Shown here one piece after another: positions 7,180 through 15,782 of a DNA stretch of 64,000 nt. Origin of the DNA: Nosocomiicoccus ampullae (GTDB taxonomy: Bacteria; Bacillota; Bacilli; Staphylococcales; Salinicoccaceae); NCBI RefSeq assembly GCF_019357495.1, contig NZ_CP079110.1, positions 744,001 to 808,000 on the forward strand, in the 5' to 3' direction. The notes under the pieces were generated by a model. That model did not search any database, was not told the DNA's origin, and worked only from the letters and a program-made list of their open reading frames with translations. How positions within the stretch are numbered: position 1 is the first letter of the stretch; each line of letters begins with the position of its first letter. The translations under genes and the position numbers were made by a program.

Positions 7180-8568
7180 ATGTTCAATAAATTAGCTTTA
7201 AAAATCGGACTTTTGTTTTTCCTGGTAATTCTTATTATTGAAATCATACTATTCTATATCCTATATACAAATCTAGTCGCTGATCGTGTGGAGGAAGTAA
7301 TGGGGGATTTATTGGCCCGGGGGAATACACACAGGGACGTATTGGAAGAAAACTATACAACCACTACATTGGAACATGTTGCGATTATGGAGTCAGAATC
7401 AGATTTTATTGTGGTAATAACAGATGAGAATGGAGAGATAATCATCAACTCTGATCCGGTTGAACCAGAAATGATGACTGTCATTGAACATACTGATTAT
7501 GGTGAAATACCACAAGAAGGAGTTATCCTGAAATCAAATTGGTCAGAAGAAAAATATGTCTCTACGGATAGCCCTTTAACATTTAATGAAACTCATAGTG
7601 GGCATGTTTTTATGTTTGCTGAAAGTGATAGCATCAAACGGATTATTAATCATCTCAGTCATAAATTTTTGCTTGTGGGTTTATTGACTTTACTTCTGAC
7701 TGTTATAACCGTGTTTATTCTTTCCAGAGTTATTACCCAACCAGTATTGAGGATGAAAAAAGCGACAGAACAATTAAGTAGAGGCAATCATAACGTGGAA
7801 TTGTATACACATCGAAAAGATGAGCTTGGAGATTTGGCGACTTCAATTACTTTGCTGTCTCAAGATCTGGAACGTTTAAAAAACGAGAGAAATGAATTTT
7901 TAGGGAGTATATCGCATGAGCTACGAACACCTTTAACCTATATGAAAGGATATGCGGATATTATTAGCAGAAAAGATATATCCACGACAGACAGGAATAA
8001 ATACATTAAAATTATTCAGGAAGAAACAGAGCATTTATTAGACCTGATAAAAAATCTATTTGAATTAGCTAAAATCGATCATAATGAATTTGCTATCACA
8101 AAAGAGAGGGTAGTATTTAGCGCTTTGATTGAGACGGTTTTAGCACGAATCTATCCAGCGCTCAATGAAAAAAAGATAAAACTTTTCTTTCATTGTCCGG
8201 ATAACTTGATTGTTATGGCTGATCCTGAAAGAATTCAACAAGTTATATTGAATATATTAGATAATGCAATAAAGTATACTCCTGAGAAAGGTCATATCAC
8301 AATAGAGGTTAATCAAAATAAAAATGAAATTTTAACAACTATTTCAGATACAGGCGAAGGAATCCCAGAAAAAGATATACCTTTTATATTCAATCGATTG
8401 TATCGTTCTGAAAAGTCTAGATCTCGGGTAAGCGGAGGATCTGGTCTCGGGCTTACAATCGCTAAAGAAATTGTGGAGTTGCATGGTGGCGATATTAAAG
8501 TAAAAAGTATACTCGGCAAAGGAACTGTTTTCGTCATATCTTTAAAGAAGGAGAATGTAAATGAATAA
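7180..8568 (+). CDS. sensor histidine kinase of the copper block
   Basis: 462 residues, membrane bound. TM1 at about 8-30, an outside sensor domain of about 130 residues, TM2 at about 164-185, HAMP to about 238, the dimerisation/phosphoacceptor box SHELRTP with His246, then the ATPase domain with the N box (NILDNAIKY from 358), DTGEGIP and GGSGLGLTIA. ATG follows GAGGAGG. It overlaps the response regulator by 8 bases, so the two are translationally coupled. The kinase comes first, the reverse of most Firmicute pairs. Copper sensing is inferred only from the neighbours. The sensor domain is acidic and lacks an obvious Cys or Met-rich copper site. Confidence 0.9.
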   Translation: MFNKLALKIGLLFFLVILIIEIILFYILYTNLVADRVEEVMGDLLARGNTHRDVLEENYTTTTLEHVAIMESESDFIVVITDENGEIIINSDPVEPEMMTVIEHTDYGEIPQEGVILKSNWSEEKYVSTDSPLTFNETHSGHVFMFAESDSIKRIINHLSHKFLLVGLLTLLLTVITVFILSRVITQPVLRMKKATEQLSRGNHNVELYTHRKDELGDLATSITLLSQDLERLKNERNEFLGSISHELRTPLTYMKGYADIISRKDISTTDRNKYIKIIQEETEHLLDLIKNLFELAKIDHNEFAITKERVVFSALIETVLARIYPALNEKKIKLFFHCPDNLIVMADPERIQQVILNILDNAIKYTPEKGHITIEVNQNKNEILTTISDTGEGIPEKDIPFIFNRLYRSEKSRSRVSGGSGLGLTIAKEIVELHGGDIKVKSILGKGTVFVISLKKENVNE

Positions 8569-9232
8569 AGTGTTGTTAATTGATGATGAAGAGAGAATGC
8601 TCGAGCTGTTGACATTATACTTGAAACCTTATCCTTATTTTTGTCGAAAAGCAGTCGGTGCAAAAGCAGGGCTTAAGTTTTTTAAAGAAGAGAAGTTTGA
8701 TCTTATTCTACTGGATATCATGATGCCTGAAATGAATGGATGGGAAGTATGCAGAGAAATACGGCAATACTCAGATGTTCCTATTATCATGGTGACTGCA
8801 CGTGAGCAGAAAGAAGATATTGTAAAAGGACTCAAGTTGGGTGCAGATGACTATATAACAAAACCTTTTGATGAAGCAGAATTGGTTGCAAGAATGGATG
8901 CATTACTAAGAAGAACAAGAACTGTCAACCGGATTGAAGTAGAAGGGCTGTTATGGGACGAAGATCAATATGAACTATCCTATAAAAAACAACTTGTAAA
9001 ATTAACACCAAAAGAATTTGCAATCATTGGATTATTCATGAAAAATCCAGGAAGGGTTTTTTCTAGAAATCAATTGATTGATTTAGTGTGGAATATGGAT
9101 TCTGATACGGAAGGACGTACTGTGGATTCCCATGTTAGAAATATGAGGAAGAAAATTCGGGACGTTGGCTTTCCTATCGATGATTATTTTCACACGGTGT
9201 GGGGCGTTGGTTATAAATGGACTAAAAATTAA
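8561..9232 (+). CDS. OmpR/PhoB-type response regulator of the copper block
   Basis: 223 residues. Receiver domain 1-115 with the acidic pair DDEE near the start, phosphoacceptor Asp52 (LLDIMMP) and Lys in TKPF. The C-terminal winged helix (about 130-223) has LTPKEFAI, RVFSRNQLIDLVW and a closing VWGVGYKW. The ATG overlaps the end of the kinase gene behind AGGAGA. It is the partner of that kinase and presumably controls the copper lipoproteins or pump; no binding site could be assigned. A terminator ends the pair. Confidence 0.92.
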   Translation: MNKVLLIDDEERMLELLTLYLKPYPYFCRKAVGAKAGLKFFKEEKFDLILLDIMMPEMNGWEVCREIRQYSDVPIIMVTAREQKEDIVKGLKLGADDYITKPFDEAELVARMDALLRRTRTVNRIEVEGLLWDEDQYELSYKKQLVKLTPKEFAIIGLFMKNPGRVFSRNQLIDLVWNMDSDTEGRTVDSHVRNMRKKIRDVGFPIDDYFHTVWGVGYKWTKN

Positions 9233-9285
9233 AAAACACTTTCAATATTAGAATGATAGACTGATGCCCTCATTCGATTAATAAG

Positions 9286-9327
9286 AAACGCCATATCTAA
9301 ATTATTATTTAACATGGCGTTTTTTCT
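9286..9327 (+). terminator. terminator of the kinase/regulator operon
   Basis: AAACGCCAT (9286-9294) and ATGGCGTTT (9314-9322) form the stem, followed by T-rich sequence. Confidence 0.8.
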
Positions 9328-9338
9328 ATATAAGATTT

Positions 9339-9503
9339 TTAAGCGATTTCCTTACAAGCTTCTGCACATTCGTGATTCAATCTGATGCATTCTGTCATCA
9401 TATTTACATCTTCTTCTTTCAAACAGGCATCGTAGCAATAGTTACAGGCTTCTATACATTCATGTAACGTCTAAATCAATTGTTGGTGTTGTTCATGTGC
9501 CAT
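9339..9503 (-). pseudogene. four-helix-bundle copper-binding protein (Csp/YhjQ type), nonsense-mutated and truncated
   Basis: Read leftward from ATG 9503 the frame gives MAHEQHQQLI, a TAG (9471-9473), then TLHECIEACNYCYDACL, a short acidic stretch and MTECIRLNHECAEACKEIA before a stop at 9339. The repeated C-x2/x3-C helices are those of the YhjQ/DUF326 (Csp3-like) copper-storage proteins, which are about 105-130 residues. Only about half the length is left and it carries an internal stop, so it should be inactive. The only ATGs after the TAG lie in the middle of the cysteine region. Its place beside copper genes supports the family call. Confidence 0.75.
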
Positions 9504-9535
9504 TGTAAATCTTTTCTATAGAATAAAATCACTTA

Positions 9536-9655
9536 CTTGGAAATTATTATACCGAGATATTAGAAAAAAAGAATTATAAATTATACTTTAAGTCACTAAA
9601 TGTCGAGTAGGAATATGTCGAAAACAAATTTATAGAATATAAGTTAGATTATTAA
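9536..9655 (+). pseudogene. decayed gene fragment, right copy of a diverged direct repeat
   Basis: 40 codons in one frame with a single internal TAG at 9608-9610, reading LGNYYTEILEKK, KLYFKSLNVE, stop, EYVENKF and IEYKLDY before TAA. Homologous to 2465-2570 in the same orientation. There is no start codon at its beginning. It is better preserved than the left copy, which has a stop and a frameshift. Confidence 0.55.
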
Positions 9656-9847
9656 ATAATATATAATACTTACCATGATTACTCATATAAAATATAATTC
9701 ATGAACATACTATCTTAAAACTAGTCTAATTATAAAAGTACTTTTTGTATAGGACATCTATTTCAATCACAGTATTTTATTATGTTGGTATTAAATATAT
9801 GTTAAAATAGTGGTTGAATTTTATCGAAGAAAGTTAGGTTGAAGCTT

Positions 9848-12040
9848 GTGAGACGAGTTAAGAAAAAGAGTTCTGAAGCGATAAAGTACCAGCTATTTAA
9901 ATCTAGAGCGAATACATTAATTTTTATAGTTTTTATTTCTTTTTTAATATTAATCGTTCGTTTAGGTTACTTACAAGTTGTACAAGGTGATTCTTATCAT
10001 GAACGCGTTGAAAATGCGCAATATGTAAAAATCAACCAAAACGTACCGCGTGGAGAGATTTATGATCGAAATGGAAATGTGCTCGTTCAAAATAAGTCTG
10101 AACGTGCAATATTTTTTACAAGACATCGTAATATGTCTAATGGTGAAATCATGGAGATTGCTGAAAAGTTATCAGAGTATCTTAAAATGGATGATGAAAA
10201 AATTTCATTAAGAGATAAGCAAGATTACGCGTTAAATAAGTATTTCGATGACTTATTAAAAGAAATGCCAAATGAAGCTAAGTTATTAGAAGATGGTAAT
10301 ATCTCTAAAAATGATTTTAACGAAGAAGCGTATAATCAAATTTCTGATGACTATTTAGATGATTTACTTACAAAAGACGATATAAACATCATTTCAATTT
10401 ATACAAAAATGATTGTCGCGAGTGAATTAAATCCAGTCACTATTAAAGGTAGTGATGTTACAGAAAAAGAGTTTGCGAGTATTAACGAAGATTTAGATGA
10501 TTTAGAAGGTATAACTACAGGCATGGACTGGAAAAGAGAATACCCGTATGGTTCAACGTTACGTACTATTTTTGGTGATATCAGTTCACCAGAAGAAGGT
10601 TTACCAAAAGAATTGTCAGAGTACTACAAATCACTTGGATACTCTCAAAATGATCGCGTCGGTAAGTCGTACTTAGAATTTCAGTATGAGGATATTTTAC
10701 GTGGTGAAAAAGAAGAAGTGAAATACTCAACTGACCGTGCTGGTCGAATTATTAACCAGGAAGTAGTTAAAGAAGGTAAACCTGGTAACGATTTATACTT
10801 AACAATTGATATCGAACTTCAACAAGAATTAGAAGAGTTAGCAGAATATCACTTAAAAGAAATGCATAATTTAGCAATTCAGGCTAAAGAACGTGCAGAT
10901 ACTTATGGTGATATTGAGTGGGATATTCGACCAGAATTTTTAGATACTGTAAACTTAGTTGTCCAAGACCCTTATAACGGAGACGTTTTAGCTATGGTCG
11001 GAAAGCATATTAATGAAGACGGTGAAATTGAAGACTTTGACTACGGAACCTTTGCCGTAACCTATGTACCAGGATCATCAGTGAAAGTTGCTACAGTAAC
11101 TACTGGTTATCAAAATGATGTCCTTAGTCCAGGAGAATTCATTGTAGATGAACCACTTCAATTTGCAGATGGAACGAATAAATCATCTTTCTTTAACCGT
11201 AAAAATCATTACAATATTGATGATCAAGAAGCGTTAATGGTTTCGTCAAACGTCTATATGATTAAAACAGCACTTCGTTTATTGGGGCTAGAATATCAGA
11301 ATAATATGCCGCTACCAAGTGACATTTCTCAAGATGCTTATAAATTAAGAAATGGACTAAATCAGTTTGGTCTTGGAGTATCTACAGGTATTGATTTACC
11401 AAATGAAGATACAGGAATATCACCACCATTAACGAATAATGCAGGTAACTATATTGACCTTGCAATTGGTCAGTATGATACGTATTCAGCTATGCAACTC
11501 TCTCAATATATTTCAACTGTTGCCAATGGAGGAAGTCGAATTGAAACACACTTAGCTAAAGAAATTCGAGAACATAATCCAAATGCACCAGGTAAAGTAT
11601 TAAGAACATTTAATGCGAATGTTTTAAATACAGTTATGATGTCAGAAGCAGAAAAAAATCAAATATATGCTGGCCTATATGACGTATTTAATACACATGA
11701 CGAGTCAACTAATAGATACGGAACAGGATGGGATGCATATCATAAGTTAGAGCCAAAAGCTGCTGGAAAAACTGGAACTGCCGAAGCGTTTCGTGAGGGT
11801 GTACCAGTATTAAACCAAACATATATTGGTTATGCGCCTTATGATAATCCAGATATGGCCTTTTCGATTATTTGGCCAACGACACCGATGACAATTCCAT
11901 TCTTCCCTGCTCAATATATGGGTAGAGATGTTATTCAAAAATATTATGAACTTGAATACGGTGCACCAAAGAAAGGTTATCATAAGTATGACTTAAATGA
12001 ATTTTACCCAAGAATTAAAGCGGGTACTTACGATAGTTAG
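9848..12040 (+). CDS. pbp3: class B penicillin-binding protein (PBP3/PbpA type transpeptidase)
   Basis: About 730 residues. It cross-links peptidoglycan outside the membrane. A basic cytoplasmic tail, one TM at about 22-42 and a dimerisation domain starting NVPRGEIYDRNGNVL precede the transpeptidase domain. Active-site motifs are SSVK with Ser410, SSN at 466-468 and KTGT from Lys641. I prefer GTG 9848, nine bases after TTAGG, to the in-frame TTG 9839, which has no room for a ribosome binding site. Its place before pst matches Bacillus pbpA (yqgF); near sodA it matches S. aureus pbp3. Elongation or side-wall synthesis is the likely role; the exact class cannot be read from sequence alone. Confidence 0.9.
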   Translation: MRRVKKKSSEAIKYQLFKSRANTLIFIVFISFLILIVRLGYLQVVQGDSYHERVENAQYVKINQNVPRGEIYDRNGNVLVQNKSERAIFFTRHRNMSNGEIMEIAEKLSEYLKMDDEKISLRDKQDYALNKYFDDLLKEMPNEAKLLEDGNISKNDFNEEAYNQISDDYLDDLLTKDDINIISIYTKMIVASELNPVTIKGSDVTEKEFASINEDLDDLEGITTGMDWKREYPYGSTLRTIFGDISSPEEGLPKELSEYYKSLGYSQNDRVGKSYLEFQYEDILRGEKEEVKYSTDRAGRIINQEVVKEGKPGNDLYLTIDIELQQELEELAEYHLKEMHNLAIQAKERADTYGDIEWDIRPEFLDTVNLVVQDPYNGDVLAMVGKHINEDGEIEDFDYGTFAVTYVPGSSVKVATVTTGYQNDVLSPGEFIVDEPLQFADGTNKSSFFNRKNHYNIDDQEALMVSSNVYMIKTALRLLGLEYQNNMPLPSDISQDAYKLRNGLNQFGLGVSTGIDLPNEDTGISPPLTNNAGNYIDLAIGQYDTYSAMQLSQYISTVANGGSRIETHLAKEIREHNPNAPGKVLRTFNANVLNTVMMSEAEKNQIYAGLYDVFNTHDESTNRYGTGWDAYHKLEPKAAGKTGTAEAFREGVPVLNQTYIGYAPYDNPDMAFSIIWPTTPMTIPFFPAQYMGRDVIQKYYELEYGAPKKGYHKYDLNEFYPRIKAGTYDS

Positions 12041-12070
12041 AAACTACTGAATTTCAGTAGTTTCTTTTTT
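12040..12070 (+). terminator. PBP gene terminator
   Basis: GAAACTACTG and CAGTAGTTTC close on the loop AATTT and are followed by TTTTTT. The T-run runs straight into the Pho box of the next operon. The stem begins at the last base of the stop codon. Confidence 0.85.
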
Positions 12071-12122
12071 TACATCTTTTTTACATTGCTTTTATTTTTT
12101 CTTTAAAAAGCCTTTGTATTAT
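12069..12122 (+). promoter_or_regulatory. Pho-box promoter of the pst operon
   Basis: Exact TTTACA hexamers at 12069 and 12080, with weaker TTTATT at 12091 and TTTAAA at 12102, are all spaced 11 bases apart. A -10 element TATTAT lies at 12117-12122. Tandem TT(A/C/T)ACA units every 11 bases just upstream of the -10 are the arrangement bound by phosphorylated PhoP in Bacillus. This predicts induction of pst by phosphate starvation. Confidence 0.8.
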
Positions 12123-12161
12123 AAAGATGTAAATCAAACAAATGTTTTTGGAGGAAGCCAA

Positions 12162-13133
12162 ATGAAGAAGAAAAGTTTAAGTTTAGCTATGATGTTAGTT
12201 TTAGGAGGATCACTTGCTGCTTGTAATAATAGTGATGAAGAAGATACAAGTGCAACAAATGAAGATTCAACAGAAGTAAAAGATGATCAAGCATCAACTT
12301 CACAAGAAACAGTGATTGGTGACGGTTCTAGTACAGTGTTCCCAATCTTAGAAATCATAAATGAGGACTACAATGCGGAATACGGTAGTGCAGCTGAAAT
12401 TGGAGTATCAGGAACAGGCGCAGGTTTTGATCGTTTTATTTCTGGGGAAACTGATTTCCAAAACGCATCTCGTCCTATCAAAGATGAGGAAAAAGAAAAG
12501 TTAGATGAAGCAGGTATTGAGTATACTGAATTAGAAGTTGCGATTGACGGTTTAACAGTTGCTGTTAATAAAGATAATGACTTTGTAGAAGATTTAACTT
12601 TTGAAGAATTATATAAAATCTACTCTGGTGAAGCAACGAACTGGTCAGATGTACGTAGTGATTTCCCAGATGAGAAAATCGCAGTATACGGTCCAGACCA
12701 ATCACACGGTACACATGATTTCTTCAAAGAAGAAGTGATGGATGATGAAGATATTACTGGTGAACTTATTCAAGATACAAACCAAGTAGTTAACGCAGTA
12801 ACTTCAGATAAAAATGCGATTGGATTCTTTGGTTATAACTTCTACTTAAATAACAAAGATTCGTTAAAAGCATTAGCGATTCAAGGTGAAGATAGCAGTG
12901 AAGCGGTAGAACCAACTGAAGAAAATGTTAAAAACTACAACTATCCATTATCTAGAGCATTATATGTATATGTTGCTGACGAAAAAGTGAAAGAAAATGA
13001 TGATTTAAAACAATTTATTGAATTTACATTAGACAATGCTACAGCTGCAGCAGAAGATTCAGGATATGTAGCATTAGACGGTGATAAACTACAAGAACAA
13101 AAAGACAAATTCAATGAAATTAGTGAGAACTAA
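12162..13133 (+). CDS. pstS: phosphate ABC transporter, substrate-binding lipoprotein
   Basis: 323 residues from the ATG at 12162 behind GGAGGAAG; the longer frame upstream runs into the promoter and is not used. The signal peptide ends in LAAC with lipidated Cys21. After an acidic linker comes the phosphate-binding fold: IGDGSSTVFPI (about 54-64) with the phosphate-contacting SST, VSGTGAGFDRF and the ASRPI segment. It captures phosphate outside the membrane and hands it to PstC/PstA. First gene of pstSCAB-phoU, controlled by the Pho box just upstream. Confidence 0.97.
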   Translation: MKKKSLSLAMMLVLGGSLAACNNSDEEDTSATNEDSTEVKDDQASTSQETVIGDGSSTVFPILEIINEDYNAEYGSAAEIGVSGTGAGFDRFISGETDFQNASRPIKDEEKEKLDEAGIEYTELEVAIDGLTVAVNKDNDFVEDLTFEELYKIYSGEATNWSDVRSDFPDEKIAVYGPDQSHGTHDFFKEEVMDDEDITGELIQDTNQVVNAVTSDKNAIGFFGYNFYLNNKDSLKALAIQGEDSSEAVEPTEENVKNYNYPLSRALYVYVADEKVKENDDLKQFIEFTLDNATAAAEDSGYVALDGDKLQEQKDKFNEISEN

Positions 13134-13149
13134 TTGAAGTAGGGATTAA

Positions 13150-14067
13150 ATGAAAGAGTTAAACATACAACAACAAATAGAACGTAAAAAGCGTTCAAAA
13201 ACTTTTGAGAAAGCAGTACCTATCGTACTGTTTTCTATTACTATTGTTTCAGTATTAACGACCATTGGTATTTTATATACACTAATATCAGAGACGATCC
13301 ATTTCTTTAGTCGAGTCTCTCTAATCGAATTTTTTACGAGTGATACGTGGAACGCGTTTAGTAGCGATCCAACATTTGGAATTTTTCCACTCATACTTGG
13401 GACATTTAAAATTGTATTAATTGCAACAATTTTTGCAGTACCAACTGGTGTCTTTGCAGCAATTTATTTAAGTGAATATGCACCAAGTTCTGTTAGAAAA
13501 GTATTAAAACCAACACTTGAAGTACTTGCAGGTATACCAACAGTTGTATATGGTGCATTCGCGATCACGTTTGTAACACCGACTTTACAAGCAATCCTAC
13601 CATCACTTGGTCATTTTAACGCGATTAGTCCAGGTTTAGTCGTTGGATTAATGATTTTACCGATGATTACGAGCTTAACAGATGACGCGATGGCTAATGT
13701 ACCAAATGCAATTCGAGAAGGATCATATGGCCTTGGTGCAACACAACTAGAAACAGTATTTAAAGTTGTATTACCAGCAGCATTGTCTGGAATAGTTGCA
13801 TCTATTGTACTAGCTACGTCACGTGCTATCGGTGAAACAATGATTGTATCAATTGCGGCTGGTTCTACACCAAATAGTAGTTTTAATTTATTTGAATCAT
13901 TACAAACTATGACAGGATTTATAGTTCAAGTGACATCAGGTGATGCAGCGTTTGGATCAGATGTCTACTACAGTTTATATGCAGTTGGTATAACACTATT
14001 TGTACTCACATTAATAATGAACATGTTATCAGTTTGGATTACGAAGCGATTTAAGGAGGAATACTAA
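13150..14067 (+). CDS. pstC: phosphate ABC transporter permease
   Basis: 305 residues with six membrane segments. The EAA loop is visible as AIREGSYGLGATQLETVFKV, and the first loop carries the S-D-x-W stretch (SDTWNA) usual in PstC. It forms the phosphate channel with PstA. A weak AGGGAT site precedes the ATG, 16 bases after pstS. The last base of its stop is the first base of the pstA start, so the permeases are coupled. Confidence 0.95.
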   Translation: MKELNIQQQIERKKRSKTFEKAVPIVLFSITIVSVLTTIGILYTLISETIHFFSRVSLIEFFTSDTWNAFSSDPTFGIFPLILGTFKIVLIATIFAVPTGVFAAIYLSEYAPSSVRKVLKPTLEVLAGIPTVVYGAFAITFVTPTLQAILPSLGHFNAISPGLVVGLMILPMITSLTDDAMANVPNAIREGSYGLGATQLETVFKVVLPAALSGIVASIVLATSRAIGETMIVSIAAGSTPNSSFNLFESLQTMTGFIVQVTSGDAAFGSDVYYSLYAVGITLFVLTLIMNMLSVWITKRFKEEY

Positions 14068-14942
14068 TGGCGACTAGTGAAGTAATGATTGAAAAAAGAA
14101 ATTCTAAGCGTGCGTTACTTGATAGTGTCATGAGAATAGTATTCTTATTATCGACACTTGTCGGTATAGTCGCACTCGTAATTTTAATTGGATCAGTATT
14201 GAAAGATGGACTTGGTGCTTTAAGTATAGAATTCTTTACAAATTTTAGTTCGAGTCGTCCTGAGCGTGCAGGAATTAAAGGTGCATTAATTGGAACAATT
14301 TGGTTAATGGCACTAACAACTCCGATTGCAATATTTTTATCGGTAGGAACAGCTTTATATTTAGAAGAATATGCGCCTAAAAATAAAATTACACGCTTTA
14401 TTGAAGTTAATATTGCGAATTTAGCAGGGGTACCATCAGTTGTATTTGGATTACTCGGGTTAACAATTTTTGTAAGACAGTTTGGCCTTGGTAACTCAGT
14501 ACTTGCTGCAAGTTTAACGTTATCATTAATGATTATGCCGGTCATAATAGTTTCAAGTAAAGAAGCTCTTAGAAGTGTTCCCCATTCTATTCGTGAAGGC
14601 TCAATTGGACTCGGTGCATCTAAATGGCAGACGATTTATAGAATTGTATTACCCGCAGCTATTCCAGGAATTATAACAGGAATTATACTCGCTATTTCAC
14701 GTGCCATTGGGGAGACAGCTCCATTAGTTGTGATTGGTATTCCAGTTGCATTACTTACAACACCAGATAGTATATTTGATTCATTCCAGGCACTTCCAAT
14801 GCAAATCTACAACTGGGTAAAAATGCCACAAGAAGGATTTGTAGCATTGACGGCAGCAGGAATTATCGTATTACTTGCAATACTATTAATGATGAATTTA
14901 GTTGCGGTATTAATTAGAAATAAATATTCAAAGAGATTTTAG
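14067..14942 (+). CDS. pstA: phosphate ABC transporter permease
   Basis: 291 residues, six membrane segments, EAA loop SIREGSIGLGASKWQTIYRI. Partner of PstC in the membrane. The ATG overlaps the pstC stop by one base and uses the GGAGGAAT site inside pstC. In the first loop SSRPERAGIKGAL is the usual PstA signature region before TM2. pstB follows 9 bases later. Confidence 0.95.
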   Translation: MATSEVMIEKRNSKRALLDSVMRIVFLLSTLVGIVALVILIGSVLKDGLGALSIEFFTNFSSSRPERAGIKGALIGTIWLMALTTPIAIFLSVGTALYLEEYAPKNKITRFIEVNIANLAGVPSVVFGLLGLTIFVRQFGLGNSVLAASLTLSLMIMPVIIVSSKEALRSVPHSIREGSIGLGASKWQTIYRIVLPAAIPGIITGIILAISRAIGETAPLVVIGIPVALLTTPDSIFDSFQALPMQIYNWVKMPQEGFVALTAAGIIVLLAILLMMNLVAVLIRNKYSKRF

Positions 14943-14951
14943 GTGAAAATA

Positions 14952-15782
14952 ATGACAGTAATATTAAAAGAGCAAAATGAATCAATAGAAAGTGAAACGA
15001 TTCAGCCTTTAAATGATAAAGAGGCACATCAAACAGTATTCTCTACGAAAAATTTAAATCTATGGTACGGAGACAATCATGCACTTAAAGATGTAAATCT
15101 TGATTTCCATGAAAAGGAAATTAGCGCAATTATCGGACCATCCGGTTGTGGTAAATCAACATTTATAAAAGCATTGAACCGAATGGTAGAGCTCGTTCCA
15201 AATGTACGTATCGAGGGAGAAGTTTTATATAGAGACACTGATATTCTAAATAAAAAACAATCTCTAGAACTACTACGTACTAAAGTAGGAATGGTATTTC
15301 AAAAGCCAAATCCATTTCCGAAATCAATTTATGAAAATGTAGCGTATGGTCCAAAAATTCATGGAATTAAAGATAAAAAAACGCTCGATCAAATTGTTGA
15401 AAAAAGCTTGAAACAAGCAGCAATTTGGGATGAAGTTAAAGATCGTTTAAAAGATAATGCATATGGTTTATCTGGAGGTCAGCAACAACGTATATGTATT
15501 GCTCGTACTCTTGCAATTGAACCAGACATTATTTTAATGGACGAACCAACAAGTGCGTTAGACCCAATTTCTACTATTAAAATCGAGGATTTAATGCAAG
15601 AGTTAAAAGAAAAGTATTCAATTATTATAGTTACACACAACATGCAACAAGCAGCACGTGTGTCTGATAAAACTGCATTTTTCTATAACGGATCAGTAAT
15701 AGAGTACGATGATACGAAAGTAATTTTTGAAAATCCGCGTGACAAACGTACAGAAGATTACGTGACAGGTAGGTTTGGATAA
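14952..15782 (+). CDS. pstB: phosphate ABC transporter ATPase
   Basis: 276 residues from ATG 14952, five bases after AGGTGA; the GTG at 14943 is part of that site. Cytoplasmic motor of the importer. Walker [11 protein letters not shown] loop [11 protein letters not shown], signature LSGGQQQR and Walker [14 protein letters not shown] are all present. The extra N-terminal stretch of about 25 acidic residues is common in Bacillales PstB. phoU begins at its stop. Confidence 0.97.
   Translation: MTVILKEQNESIESETIQPLNDKEAHQTVFSTKNLNLWYGDNHALKDVNLDFHEKEISAIIGPSGCGKSTFIKALNRMVELVPNVRIEGEVLYRDTDILNKKQSLELLRTKVGMVFQKPNPFPKSIYENVAYGPKIHGIKDKKTLDQIVEKSLKQAAIWDEVKDRLKDNAYGLSGGQQQRICIARTLAIEPDIILMDEPTSALDPISTIKIEDLMQELKEKYSIIIVTHNMQQAARVSDKTAFFYNGSVIEYDDTKVIFENPRDKRTEDYVTGRFG

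Larger units (their letters stand above)
9328..9847. other. right edge of the copper block: two relics, no intact gene
   Basis: Holds the leftward copper-storage relic (9339-9503) and the second copy of the flanking fragment (9536-9655). The last 190 bases, very AT-rich, should hold the promoter of the PBP gene; I could not fix a convincing -35/-10 pair. Confidence 0.45.
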
